Of a stretch of 64,000 nucleotides of DNA, positions 26,236-37,267 are shown one piece after another. Source of the DNA: Phytophthora hibernalis (Eukaryota > Oomycota > Peronosporomycetes > Peronosporales > Peronosporaceae); the NCBI GenBank assembly GCA_012656075.1, contig JAAKBF010000033.1, positions 558,001-622,000 of the forward strand. Reading direction: 5' to 3'. Within the stretch, counting starts at the first letter, position 1. Every line of letters starts with the position of its first letter. The position numbers and the translations under genes are program-made. The notes beneath the pieces are model-generated. The model made no database searches and was not told the origin of the DNA. It worked only from the letters and a program-made list of their open reading frames with translations.

Positions 26236-28402
26236 ATGAGCCCAACTGCGTGGTCTGGTGAAGCTCGACCAGAGGGTAAAGCCAAGGAGCCTGATGTGGC
26301 TTGGAACAAGGACGGTCGTCCGGTCAATTGGAATGGACGTGTCTGGTCTTTATACAAACAGCATATGTTGCTCTACCTGAAATCAAGGAACATGAGCTGC
26401 CCCTTAACACTATCTGTGACGGAACAGAGGTTGCACAAGATAACAGGAGTAACGATCAAAAGGCACGTTTCAATAGGCAGATTACTATTCTGGCCAAGAT
26501 TATATCGAGCTCGCTATCATGCACACTAGCGCGCCAGGTGATGAGGTTTAATTCCGGCCAGAATATGTGGGATTATCTGTCCAAGAGATACGAAGGACGC
26601 GAAAATGCCACCACAAAGCTATATACCAAAAAAACACTTCGTCAGAAGCTGGAGAATGCATCATGTCGTTTTGGCGCCGACGTGGAGAACCCATTTCTTA
26701 CGTCCTTTCCCTGAGAGAGCAATTAGCTGCTCTAGATGCTGACGTTAGTGATGCCTGGATGGTTGACATTTTGGTTCGCTCTATGAATCAGTTTGAGTAT
26801 TATCCGCAGCTCCAGATGCTAACGCTACTTGGCGGAGCACAATTGAACACCCCACTCGATGCTCGAGCCATGATTTTAACCCTGGAGAAAAATACTGCTT
26901 TAGAAAGAGAGCAGAAGCGATGGAGTGCAGAATTCATAAGTAGCCAGGGGACCCGTTCGCGTGGTGCGGGACAGAATAGCTTGGGGTCCAGTAACGTGGG
27001 ATCGAGTGTTTTGGACAAGAGGAGACGTCCACCTGATCATACAGATGACCAAGAAGCACCAGTTCAAAAGAAGCCAAAAGTTCTGAGTGATAAAGCTTTG
27101 CAGCGCCAAAAGGACATGGCAGATGGCGCTTGTTTTCATTGCCACGAAAAAGGGCACAGAAAGTTCGAATGTCCAAACTGGGAAGGTGGAGGAGACTCAC
27201 AATCAGGTCGAAGTGGAAACACAAATCTTGCCCACGCAAAGTTTACTACCACATTGACAATGAACGGACACAAGTCAACCTCCGAAGAAGAACAACTTGG
27301 ACAAGATCGGGGTTCGGTGCGTACCGATGTGTGGGTACCAAGGCCCGGCGACAATGACTTCCGTGGCGACGCTGTTCTAAACGAAGCAATTGAAGACATG
27401 CCATACTCCATTAGTAGATGGTGTTTCGACTGCGCAACGAACAGACATCTAGTGGGGGACAAGAGTTACTTCATTGAGTACACCGACCTTGCGGATACTC
27501 AAAAGAAGATGATTCGAAGTTGCCACGGATGGACACAGGCGGAAGGGATCGGAACAGTTGAGATATGGTTTGAAGTAAGTGGTAAACTAGTCTCCCTTCA
27601 ACTAGAAGGCGTATACTACGCGGAGAGGCACGAAAATCTTATTTCGCAGTCGAAGCTGGAAGACAAAGGCTTCAAAGTTCACTATCATTCCGGTAGTCAT
27701 GTGTATGCTGTGGAAAAGGCGGGCGTGACTAGTCTTGAAGTACCCCGCAACGACATCGGAATGTATCTTGTTAGTGCAAGGAATCAATTTTTGGACGGAG
27801 TTACTGCTGAGAAAATGCCGGACACATATGTGAATTTTACGCTGCACGATGGAGTGGCCAAACTGCAGAGATGGTATGAACGTTTAGGTCACACATGCCC
27901 GCAGCATGTGATGATCATGGCTGACAGAGCGATGGCAGAAGGGTTGAAACTACAGTCGAGAGAATTTCGAGACTGTGAAGCTTGTCACCTTGTCAAGCAG
28001 AAAGCTAAACCTCTCGCCAGGTCATTAGACCGCGACATCAAACACAAGAACCAACTTGTATTCGCTGATCTACTTTTTCCTGAGACAGAGAATGGCACGA
28101 GTTACTCAGATGTTTTGGTGATCTTAGATGCGTTCACACGGTATATTACCATATATCCACTCAAGTCCAAGGGTGCCCCAGAAGTAAATGCACACATAAA
28201 GCGTTATGTGATGTGGGCCGATAGACAGCATCCATGCTCTCGCGTTCGTGAAATAAGCACGGATAATGGGGGTGAATTCTGGAATGTCGAAATTGACAAC
28301 TGGTACAAGGTACATGGAATTGTACACGGAAGAAAACCTTCCAAATCTTTTTATCTAAACCTGTGCGAAAGATCTCACCAGACTTTAACAGGTATGTTGT
28401 AG
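26236..28402 (+). pseudogene. Copia 1 gag, protease and integrase
   Basis: Gag starts at the ATG at 26236 and changes frame near 26380 and 26660. The nucleocapsid CCHC knuckle (CFHCHEKGHRKFEC) is at 27130-27171. The protease active-site region reads WCFDCATNRHL (about 27420), a variant of the usual D-S/T-G. The integrase has the H-H-C-C zinc finger (ending CEACHLVKQKAKP, about 27980) and rve residues in FADLL, STDNGGEF and LCERSHQTL. A TAG at 28400-28402 ends the frame. Confidence 0.85.
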
Positions 28403-29610
28403 ACTATGATGTCTGATTCCGGATTGCCGATATCATTTTGGGTCGATGCAGTGCAGACAGCAGTATACATAAAGAACAGAGTATACACACGCGCGATAGC
28501 CAAGACTCCCTACGAAGCGATGTGGGGCGAAGACCTGACCTGCACCACATCCGACGATTTGGATGTCTAGCGTACGCTCATAACAAAGGTGGACCATCGA
28601 GAAAGAAGTTTGCACCGAATAGCAAAGTTGGATTCGTGCTAGGATATCAAGAAGGTCGACTCGGATGCAAACTTTACGATCCTGAAGCTCGCACGGTTGG
28701 ATACGCTCTTGATGCCAGATATAATAAGGACATTGTTTACAAGAACCGATACTCCGAGGACGGAAACGAAACCATTGGTGATCTGTCTTATGTCAACCCA
28801 GAGATCGAACAGGTACCAAGCACTCTAGACCAGCAGGTCCAGCCTGTTAATGAGACTACCGGGTGCTCGGAGCAGCTCGAGGGGTCAATTTTAAACTCTG
28901 AACATCGTGAGTTGCTCGAGGAGAAAAACTCTATCGAGGATAGTGGATCGCTCGAGGAGAAATGTTCTGCCGAGGAGCTGCGGTGGTTGGAGGATGAACT
29001 CAGGGAGTTCGACAATGATGATACTAGGGACAGCGAGGCTGTGGTAAATCCACTCCGTAATCCAGTGTCTTCCGATTATACAAACCGAAGAAGTACCACA
29101 AATGGGCGAGGCAATTTGACTGAAAATGTGCAACAGAGTACCAATAGTGTGTTCTATGGACACTCATTACCAGAGAAGCAAGTATTTAGTGGGGATAGTG
29201 ACGGCAAACGAAAACGACGAACAGGATTAGTAGAGTTCACTCCTCGACAACAAGAAGATTTTAACGTGCATGCAGCACTCGCGGGGGAGCTAGCTAACGA
29301 GAGTGGTGTACAGGGACTGGAGTCAACAACCCAGGATTTTGGAGACGAGAGTATTGCAGAGATATACGCGGTTTTCACCGAATTAGTAAGACCAGGGGTT
29401 ACAACGAAGAGCGCCAATGGCATGAGTCAGAGGTGCGTCTTCCGAAATCAGTCAGGATGTCAATGCATCTCCTCAACGAAAAGAGTGGTGGAAAGAGATG
29501 GAAAAGGAGATGGCTGCCATGGAGGAGAAAGACGTGTTAGAACTTGTACCAGAAGCAGAAATTCCCGAAGGAAAGAAGACTCTACAAACAATGTGGAGAT
29601 ATCAGCTTAA
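28403..29610 (+). pseudogene. Copia 1 integrase C-terminus and linker
   Basis: The segment continues the integrase core (FWVDAVQTAVYIKNRV, then a frame change to FGCLAYAH and KVGFVLGYQEGRLGCKLYDPE). After this comes a long acidic Glu/Ser-rich linker that connects to RT in Copia polyproteins. Confidence 0.75.
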
Positions 29611-31256
29611 GACTGATTTGCTTGGGTACGTCGATCTCGGCTGGTTGCACTCGGAAACATGCAGGAACAAGGAATTGATTTTACGGAGACATTCTCACCG
29701 GTGGCAAGGATGGCCTCTTTGAGACTCTTCCTAACTCTCTGTATGATTTTCAAGCTAACACCGTACCAATGCGACATTAACACGGCTTATTTGAATGCTC
29801 TACTGAAAATTGTGCACTACATCAGAAGATTCCTGGATTTCCGTGTCCAAAAGGAATGGTGTGGAAGGTGAAACGAGCACTTTACGGTCTGCACCAGTCA
29901 GGTCGCGAGTGGAATGATTTGATATCGGAGTGGTTGAAAAACGAAGGGTTCACTCAGTGTACAACCGAGCCATGTTTATACGTGTACAGCAAGGACGGCG
30001 TGAGAGTTTGCTGCTGCTATACGTAGATGACATCATTTTGGCGTCGAACGAGGAAAGTTTTAAGGTGTCGATGTTTGAGAAACTCGACCAGGCCTTCGGA
30101 ATTAAGGATCAAGGAGTTTTGCACGATTTCTTAGGAGTCCAAGTTGAAATGAAAGAAGACGGAATCAAAATGCATCAGGCGAAATATGCACATCAGATTC
30201 TGGATAGGTTTGGGTTCTCGGGTGCTCAAGGCTGTCGAACGCCTATGTAGACGTCATTGAAGCTCCAAGTTGCCAAAGAAGTCGATAACACTGACGTCTC
30301 ATTTGACTACCGAGCTGCCGTCTGAAGTTTAATGTACCTTGCTACTACGACGAGACCTGACCTGGCTTTCGCTGTTGGACAACTTAGCCGATTCGTCTCC
30401 GAGCCCACTGATAAGCACTGTGGCGCTGTAAAGAGGGTCCTACGATTCCTTGCTGCAACTAAGGACCATGGAATATTCTTTGACCAGAAGAAGGCCGACG
30501 GAATGACCAAAGCTATCACAATTGAAGGATTCTGTGATGGCGACTTGGCAAATTGTCCTGAAACAAGAAAAAGCGTGTCTGGATTTGTGCTGAAAGTTGC
30601 TGGTGGTCCCGTGTCTTGGTCAGCTCATAGACAGTCGGTTGTTGCACAGTCCACGGCCGAAGCGGAGTATGTTGCCGCTTGTGAGGCCTGCATGGAAGGG
30701 CGTGGCCTTGCGAACATACTGATGGACAGCACGAACGACACGATATGGTCCGGTCCAGATGACTAACAGCTTATTACGCTGCTTCTCATCAACTCGAGAG
30801 CGTAGTACGTGGTCACCTGGAGCGAATGTTCTCCGCGTCGGCGTTTTTGGTTCAACAATCGTTGTTTAAGCTTCTGGTCGTCCACAGCACAGTGCATTTC
30901 CTGTATACTGCTGCGTAGATTGGCCAGGTATACATCGCTTTCATCGCTTCATCGCTTGGAGGAACGGATTGAAAGTGTTGCCTGAAAACATACAGGTACT
31001 ATTCAACCTCGGGATTGATAGCCAGTCTGCGATTGCTCTTGCTGCTAATCCGACTTACAGCAGACGCACTCGACATATCGAGCTGCGCCATCACTATGTG
31101 AGAGATCAGGTGAAAAAGGGACAAGTGGAGTTATGCAAGGTGTCTGGAGTTGAAAATCCCGCTGATGTTTTGACAAAATCGTTGGCGCTTCCAAGATTTG
31201 CCAAGATGAAGACACTCATGGGTATGGTACGTACCACGGCTCGTACTCCCGTGAGA
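29470..31256 (+). pseudogene. Copia 1 reverse transcriptase and RNase H
   Basis: RT motifs appear in pieces: FTETFSPVARMASLRLFL (about 29680), CDINTAYLNA and the catalytic YVDDIILAS (about 30020). RNase H follows with TRPDLAFAVGQLSRF (about 30350), GFCDGDLANCPETRKSVSGF and STAEAEYVAACEA, then after the foreign insert DSQSAIALAANPTYSRRTRHIE (about 31018). There are at least four frame changes, so it is not functional. Confidence 0.85.
30722..30960 (-). pseudogene. Antisense Gypsy integrase C-terminal fragment inside the Copia RNase H
   Basis: On the minus strand this stretch encodes a Gypsy-type integrase C-terminus: LRSSIQEMHCAVDDQKLKQR, then (one base out of frame) FAPGDHVLRSRVDEKQRNKLL ending in the GPY-type IWTGPYRVVRA. 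It separates the two halves of the Copia RNase H domain. Confidence 0.7.
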
Positions 31257-31349
31257 TAAAACGCAAGCAATATTTTGCAGGACGGCGTGCTGGAGCTGAA
31301 CAACAAAGTTGGATGATGGTTCCGAAAACTTAATCTTCGGAGGACGGCG

Positions 31350-31590
31350 TTTTGGAAAGATTTGAGCTTCGTTGTCGTGGTGGATAGCAAGCTACCGTTG
31401 GAAATGTATGCTGCAGGTTTAGGGACACGACAACGCAGAGAACACAAGAGTTGCGACGAGGTGCGACGAGGAGCTGAGTTTTCTTTCTGTTTGTAGCTTA
31501 GACTCGAATTTGCCAAGAGCCTAACGAAGTAACAAGACGCTACTCGTGTTGAGTTTGACTCTGAGTTCTCTGCTGATCTCGTTTACAACA
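31350..31590 (+). repeat. Right LTR of Copia 1 (241 bp)
   Basis: It begins TTTTGGAAAG (first bases altered) and ends TTTACAACA. Compared with the left LTR it carries insertions near 31407 (TATGCTG), 31460 (a tandem GTGCGACGAG) and 31552. The divergence implies an old insertion. Confidence 0.9.
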
Positions 31591-31595
31591 CAATG

Positions 31596-32907
31596 AAGGT
31601 CTGACAAATCCACTTTCGTTTTGAAAAGGGATCTAATTGACTAGAATTGATTATTTGCTCACCAGATTCATCGGTTAAACAGCGACCCCCACTTACTTGT
31701 CCCTGACCACTTGCCGTGTTACCGACTTTAACCACAAAATAAAAATAGAAATTGCCGTGCTGGACCGCGTCTCAAAAGTGTCGACTCATTTTATACCGTG
31801 TCCGGCAGCGCTCCGAACCCGCTAGATGGAGAACAGATCGTTCTTGTAGGTGAGATCAACGATTGTTTCGAAGGGGAGTGCGATCAAACTCAAAGTGTGG
31901 ACGTAGTGCACTCCACAGACATGGTTTGTATATTTTATTACTCAATAACTATTAATAACAGAAAGTGGCCACGGCCTGGCGATGGGTGTTTGGAAACGGG
32001 TTCGTCTGTTTGTGCTTCCTACAGTTCTAAACAGCAGCTGCGGTGTAGGCATCGACAATGCCACACTGCTGCTGGTGGAGCGATGGCAGGCGGCTTGAGA
32101 AAATAAGAACAAGAAAAACGCGCAAACTAGAGTTGAAATGAGATGACTGGTGGTGGGGCAGAACCGCCTAACTCCAAATTCATGTTAGCATTTTGTTTAA
32201 CACTAACGTTAACAAACAGTTTGTAAACAGTATTGTAGTTCTAAAATCACTTTGCTGAAATAACGAGGGGTAGCACAGTACATGTAAAGGTCGACCTTTA
32301 CAACTATGCTTTTACATACTATGGACTGTAAAAATATGACCGACCTTTACATGTACCTTATTACAAGATTGTACTGTTCATTTTGAATATTCAACACAAT
32401 ATATTACATATCCAAATACTGCTACCGGTATGACTGATCCCTATTCCTCACCACTGATCATATCCCGGATCAGTCATCGCTGTTATTACAAGTTCCGGTA
32501 TGAATTTTTAAGTATTAAAATATTTTAAATATGTTGACGAATTCATACGTTTTACAACTTTAAAACGTTATGCTATATTAAAATACTTCGTGTAGCATAA
32601 TGTATAGGTACTGTATGTGTTGGAATTTTACTACCGGTACTGTTGAAATGCGGCCGTGACTTATGTTACTCCCCAGAAAATTTGAATTGGGATCTACTGT
32701 ACGTCTAACTACTGCTGCGTTCCGGTACCGGCACTAACATTTTATATCCGAAAAGGAACATACCGTTTTGTGCTACCTGGAAATAATATTACCTGGCTTA
32801 ATTTAATCGCTATCTAAAGCGTTCGGCACCATGGCGGACGTTTTACCAGTATAACCAAGTCTGTTACCGGTATAAGCTCTGTACATGAAATCCACTGGAA
32901 AACGAAT
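31596..32907. other. A+T-rich intergenic region
   Basis: No supported gene is present. A short ORF at 31798-32106 contains a possible GT...AG intron (about 31924-31970) but no recognisable domain. A 20-bp perfect palindrome is centred between 32292 and 32293. Confidence 0.45.
32278..32356. repeat. Perfect palindrome and nested 15-bp inverted repeat
   Basis: TGTAAAGGTC/GACCTTTACA at 32283-32302 is a perfect 20-bp palindrome. The 15-mer GTACATGTAAAGGTC (32278-32292) is also repeated in inverse at 32342-32356, giving an alternative hairpin with a 49-base loop. Confidence 0.8.
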
Positions 32908-32916
32908 TTGCTATCG

Positions 32917-32992
32917 GGATGTTTATCACCAAGGGCCACAATAAGAGAGCGGTTTATCAGCAAGGACCACAAATGCAGCGATTGGTAGTTAT
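32917..32992 (+). repeat. Left TIR of the MULE (76 bp)
   Basis: It begins GGATGTTTATCACC and ends GGTAGTTAT. It is identical to the reverse complement of 35700-35775. Confidence 0.95.
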
Positions 32993-32999
32993 TCAACAA

Positions 33000-33604
33000 G
33001 CGAAAGGTAGTGCCGACAAAATCTTTTATTCTCTCAGTCTCCGATTCTCCGGGCATCCATCCGGCTCCCCTTCCAGCACAACGCCATTGTGCGCGCTCGG
33101 GTGCATTGCGTCACCGCTGCACCTGTTGCATCATCGCTGCATTTGGCCGCACGCATTGTGCCAGTGCTGCGTGCGGCACGCTTGAACGCATCGTGTTATC
33201 ACTGCAAACGGCTCGTGCGCTTCGTGTCATCCCTGCGAGCGGACATGGTGCCGCCACCCGTAGACGCCGACGGGCTCGGGCTTCAACTGCGGCGGTGCTC
33301 CTGCTGAAAGGATTCCTGGGATGCGTTTGCTGTGGGAGGTGCTCGGGCGGGTGCCCGTCCCTGCGTTGCGTGCGCGAACGGCCCCTACCGCCACGTGTAC
33401 TGGCACCGCGCGGAACCTGCTCCGATCCAACCACTGCCAGACCAGCGCCAGCAACGAGCGGAACTGGTAGCCGCCACGATGGGCCCGCCGCGAGCACTGA
33501 TTGTGCCACCTCGCCAGGACCGAGAGCGACGCCGACGCAGACACCGTCGCCGTATGCAGCCCCGCCGCCGCAAGAAACACCAGAAGGAATAGACGGTAAC
33601 GCAA
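33000..33604 (-). other. GC-rich cargo block in the MULE with a secretory-like reading frame
   Basis: The block is conspicuously GC-rich between A+T-rich neighbours. On the minus strand a frame from 33604 to 33227 begins LRYRLFLLVFLAAAGLHT, which looks like a signal peptide except that the first codon is TTG, not ATG. No effector motif follows and the opposite strand is open too. It may be a captured fragment of a host gene that has lost its start, or chance in GC-rich DNA. Confidence 0.3.
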
Positions 33605-33644
33605 TACAGGGTTTCTACTGGCTAAAATATTGGTTTGGGTTTAC

Positions 33645-34025
33645 ATAGTAGTATATAGATTACCGAAAGGCGATATGATACAAAAAGCCGATATGAAACC
33701 GAGAGACGATAGTATGAGAGACGATATGATTGGTGGCGATAGGTAGGCGGTAGATTGACGAAAGTAGACGATATGTAGACGATATATTGACGATATTAGA
33801 TAGATGTGAGACATAGACGACGATAGCATAGATGCGATAGGTAGATGTGGGACGTAGTACCTGTACGAGAGCCGATAGTATCAGAGATGATATGAGAGGC
33901 GATAGTATTATAGATACACAGAAAGAGACGATAGGTATAGCGATCGGAAGAACTATTGAAATGAGAGAAGATAGTATCAGATATACGAGTATCGAGATAG
34001 TATCAGCGACGATAGTATGACTGGT
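33645..34025. repeat. GATA-rich degenerate tandem tract
   Basis: About 380 bases are dominated by GATA, with recurring units such as GACGATAGTATGAGA and GACGATATGTAGAC. The unit length is irregular, so it is a decayed short tandem repeat inside the MULE. Confidence 0.7.
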
Positions 34026-34246
34026 GGACATGACGCCGCACACATCAACACTCTCATACTTCGCCGTGTTATTTAACGTTTCTCTTGTTATCTAATTAGC
34101 AAATGAATTGTCGTATCCACTGCGAATTCCGCAGCTTACAAAGGACAGTCGCCAATAAGATACTTTCCCGCTTTGATTCCAGCTTCTTCGTGTTCCTGGT
34201 TGACATTCGTGCATGTCTCACATTGTGTCCGGTATCACCTCATTGA

Positions 34247-35475
34247 CTACAACGGTATTGTTGCCGCCTCTTTACTGTTGCTGCACTCAATTGGGCGGCA
34301 AAAATCGGTAATTGCTGGCCCCTCATCTTCATCATCCTCGTCACTTGTAGCACCTCTCGCAGCTTCATGCTCACCAATGTCCGCTGAAGCTGTGGATGGA
34401 GTATCTGCGCAAGTTGTCGATCTTTTGGCCGTGCCTTCGCCCTTGTTACGCTTCCGCTTGCAACCTCTATTACGGTCAGCCTTTTGAGCTTTCCGCTGCA
34501 ACGATTGCCCAGCTTGTCGATAATATGGGGGTGGTCTAATCGCTTGTGTTGTTTCGTACGAATAATCGAAACACGTCATCGTTGACATTAGACTCACTCA
34601 AATTCAAAGGCTTGAACTTATCCATTGTGTTGAAGCGTAAATGAACAGAACAAAATTTGAGGTGCAGCTTAACCCCCACTGCGCCAAGAACAGTTGAGCT
34701 CCTAATTTCTTACCTCTGTCGGTAAAGATAACACAGTCGTCAAGGTGGATACCTGCAACTTTACAATTTGTGAAGAACCAAGCAAAGTTGTCTATCGTCT
34801 CCTTGTGAACGTAGGCAACCGCGACTGGAATGTTGCGTTTGTCTCCATCCTTTCCAATAATCGACAAGCACACTCCATTATATTGTTGATGCTTCATGTG
34901 CGTTCCATCTACCTCCCAATGGCATTCTGTATGCGTACGATGCTGCCGATAGACAGAAACAAGCGATAGAATCTGTCTTTTGAGTCCAATTGAAGACAAA
35001 CGCGTGACCCAGGGTTCGCCGAAGCGAATGCCTCCATAAATCCAGGTAACAGCCCATATTCAACTTCAGGGCTAACGGTTAGACCAGCTTTGGCTTCGTT
35101 GATTGATCGGTATACGACTGCAGGCTTGCCCCGAAGATTGATACCATCGACCTTGGCTACATTATTTACCACCCGGGTCAGCGCTGTGCTGTGATCTTGA
35201 AGAATCGCGGCAGTAAATCCAGTGAGTTCTTGAAGCTGACGGCCGTGTACGTCTGGGGAGCTTGTACAACACTGCGAGCGCGTTAACTGCAACTTGGATA
35301 TATACCAAGCTTCAGCGGGTACATGTGCAAGCTTCGTCACTCGTTTTGCCTTGGTCATACCGGACACGAGTTTTGGTGCCCTTTTCTTTGTCAAAACAAC
35401 AAACCAGCCACAACCGTGCGACGTGCACGCCCACGTCATCATATTCCCGTAGGCGTATTTTCTGTAGACGCTCAT
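34247..35475 (-). pseudogene. MULE transposase, frameshifted and internally deleted
   Basis: The ATG at 35475 opens an N-terminal region (MSVYRKYAYGN, then WACTSHGCGWFVV) resembling FLYWCH/FAR1-type zinc-binding. After one frame change near 34915 the DDE core follows: first Asp in EVDGTHMKHQQYNGVCL and second Asp in VIFTDRGKK (about 34725). The basic C-terminal tail (RPPPYYRQAGQSLQRKAQK) lies at about 34540-34480. The part that should hold the third catalytic residue and a SWIM zinc finger is missing between about 34650 and 34600. Confidence 0.8.
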
Positions 35476-35699
35476 GTTTGCATTTAGGGCGTAGTCCCTA
35501 ACAAACGCCCCGCGACAGCCACATCGCTAAAGAAGGCGTGTAGGACGAGCTGATCTTGGCCATGAAGGCGCATCAAGTCGAGCTTGGTCATCGGTTGTCG
35601 TGAGGAGAGTTCCAGAATGGGCGTTCAGCACCGTGCACATCTATAAAAGGTTTCAACTCCAAGAACATGAAGACAGTCACGCTGAGTGTGAAGCTAACC

Positions 35700-35775
35700 A
35701 TAACTACCAATCGCTGCATTTGTGGTCCTTGCTGATAAACCGCTCTCTTATTGTGGCCCTTGGTGATAAACATCC
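35700..35775 (-). repeat. Right TIR of the MULE (76 bp)
   Basis: It is the perfect inverted copy of the left TIR, followed by the target duplication TTGCTATCG at 35776-35784. Confidence 0.95.
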
Positions 35776-36000
35776 TTGCTATCGTTCTAATCCAGACGAT
35801 ATCAAATTCATTATCTTCCACGTGTACACCATCCGGTTTGTTGCTACTTCTTTGAATTTGAAGTGGGGAATGCTGTGCAAAAGTCAGGGCAGACTTTATA
35901 GTTTGGATAGCCCAAAGGCTTGCCCACTCACTTCCCCGGTTACAGTGAGTGGAGTGGGTATTTTAATACATGTAAGTCAGGCAAGTCTCACACTCGCACT

Positions 36001-36016
36001 TCACATTTTGCGCCAG
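36001..36016 (+). promoter_or_regulatory. Initiator-like element of RXLR effector 2
   Basis: TCACATTTTGCGCC, preceded by CACT, lies about 55 bases before the ATG at 36058. It fits the oomycete TCAYWTT-type initiator loosely. Confidence 0.35.
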
Positions 36017-36057
36017 CCTGACAAAGCACATCCCCCAAAGAGGACCACCACTCCAAG

Positions 36058-36463
36058 ATGCGCGCGGTCTACATCGTTCTCGTAACTGCCGCCACGGTTT
36101 TCGCAAGCATCGGCAGTGTTTCGGCAGTCGCGGAAATGGATCAGACTCAAATGTCGAACGTAGCCTCTGTTGACGAAGTGCGCTCATTTGGAGTTGCTCA
36201 AGCGCTTCCTGAGACGCAAAAGTACGAAGAAAAACGAAGCCGCCGCAGATGAAGAGCGTACAATTGAAAACGTGGCTTCAAAGATTGATGACCTGCTTCC
36301 TTACATTCGCCAAGTGAACAAGAAATCGATCAACTCCGCTATCCACTATTTGAGATACCAAGGAATGTCTTTCGAACGGATTGAGCACATTACGAATTAT
36401 CTGAAGCTTTCCACGGAAGACCGCAAGAAGGCCCTTCTTCTGCTCGCCAATACTAGTAAGTAA
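36058..36463 (+). pseudogene. RXLR-dEER secreted effector, one frameshift
   Basis: The ATG at 36058 opens a signal peptide (MRAVYIVLVTAATVFASIGS). The starting frame ends at 36252. From about 36180 the +1 frame carries RFLR (codons near 36203-36214) and DEER (about 36248), then an Ile/Leu/Lys-rich effector domain (KIDDLLPYIRQVNK through RKKALLLLANTSK) ending at 36463. The canonical RXLR and dEER spacing is thus intact apart from one base near 36176-36190. The total would be about 134 codons. RXLR proteins are secreted and act in plant cells; this target is unknown. It lies 270 bases from the end of the MULE. Confidence 0.8.
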
Positions 36464-36469
36464 ACAAAT

Positions 36470-37267
36470 TGAGTGAGTTTGGGTGCACACAAGCCCCCTC
36501 TGCTAGCAGCCTGTCGTCATTTGAATTAAATAAGCAAGTCGAGGGCAAGCGTTTGAAAACACCAATGAGAACCGCCTAATTAAAAATGCATACATGTTGG
36601 CCCGTTTAGCAATACACTAACCAGCAGTTTGCAAACAGTAGTGATAGCAGCACAGTTAGCGCTTGTGCGAACACTGTCGTCACCATATAAAAATACATGT
36701 ACTTCGAGTAACCAGCGCTGATGTGTCTTGCTCGTGGTGCTGGAAATCTGATACTAAGGTAAATGGTCAATTTAAGGCCGCCTAACAGATGCAAGACTTC
36801 AGTGATTCATCGCTCGAGAACCAGACCGCAATATCAACAGTTATAGGTAGCTTCTAAAACCAATTGATTCGAACGATTTTTAGAGGGGATCAACAGTTAA
36901 CAGGGATCAATATTCGTGCTTAGCGGGACAGCCAAACACATCATCCACGTATAGACCGTATGACATTTTAAGGCCGCGTTTTGACTTGATTTCAGTAAGG
37001 AAAATGCAGTCTCGAAGGAGCTGAAAGAACTACAGTATAATTTCGTTTAAGTACGTTCATACCTGTGTAATGCAATAATCCCGATGCATATTTAATGAAG
37101 AAGTTCATTAAAATGTGAAGTGCCTAAACAAACAACTACCGGTATCTCGTACAGCACAGGATCTGCTGCAGTCTCAAGTCGGGCGTTTACCGCCTTCTTA
37201 GACCGTGGTTTGCGCTGCTTCTTGTTTTTCTGTGATGGAGGCGTATCAGACCGCAGCATTTCTCGGG
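36470..37267. other. Intergenic region, nothing recognised
   Basis: It is A+T-rich and lacks a convincing gene. Confidence 0.4.

Larger units (their letters stand above)
26014..31590 (+). mobile_element. Copia LTR retrotransposon with LTRs and target duplication CAATG
   Basis: LTRs at 26014-26230 and 31350-31590 flank gag-pol in Copia order (gag, protease, integrase, RT, RNase H). The 5-bp direct repeat CAATG is found at 26009-26013 and 31591-31595. The primer-binding region begins directly after the left LTR (GGGTTATGAGCCC). The coding part has many frame changes and an antisense Gypsy fragment inside RNase H. Confidence 0.95.
32917..35775 (-). mobile_element. Mutator-like DNA transposon (MULE) with 76-bp TIRs and 9-bp target duplication
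   Basis: Perfect 76-bp terminal inverted repeats (32917-32992 and 35700-35775) are flanked by the 9-bp direct repeat TTGCTATCG (32908-32916 and 35776-35784). A MULE transposase remnant lies on the minus strand (34247-35475). The 1.2 kb nearest the left end is unrelated cargo: a GC-rich block and a GATA-rich tract. Perfect ends and duplication indicate a recent insertion even though the transposase is broken. Confidence 0.95.

Noticed and set aside
33010..33648. 212-codon plus ORF in the GC-rich MULE cargo
   Set aside because: Both strands are open because of high GC; there is no signal peptide or domain on the plus strand.
32917..35775. 76-bp inverted pair considered as two copies of a host gene fragment, since it contains an open frame (MFITKGHNKRAVYQQ)
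   Set aside because: Perfect identity to the last base and a 9-bp direct repeat directly outside show these are transposon ends; the frame is incidental.
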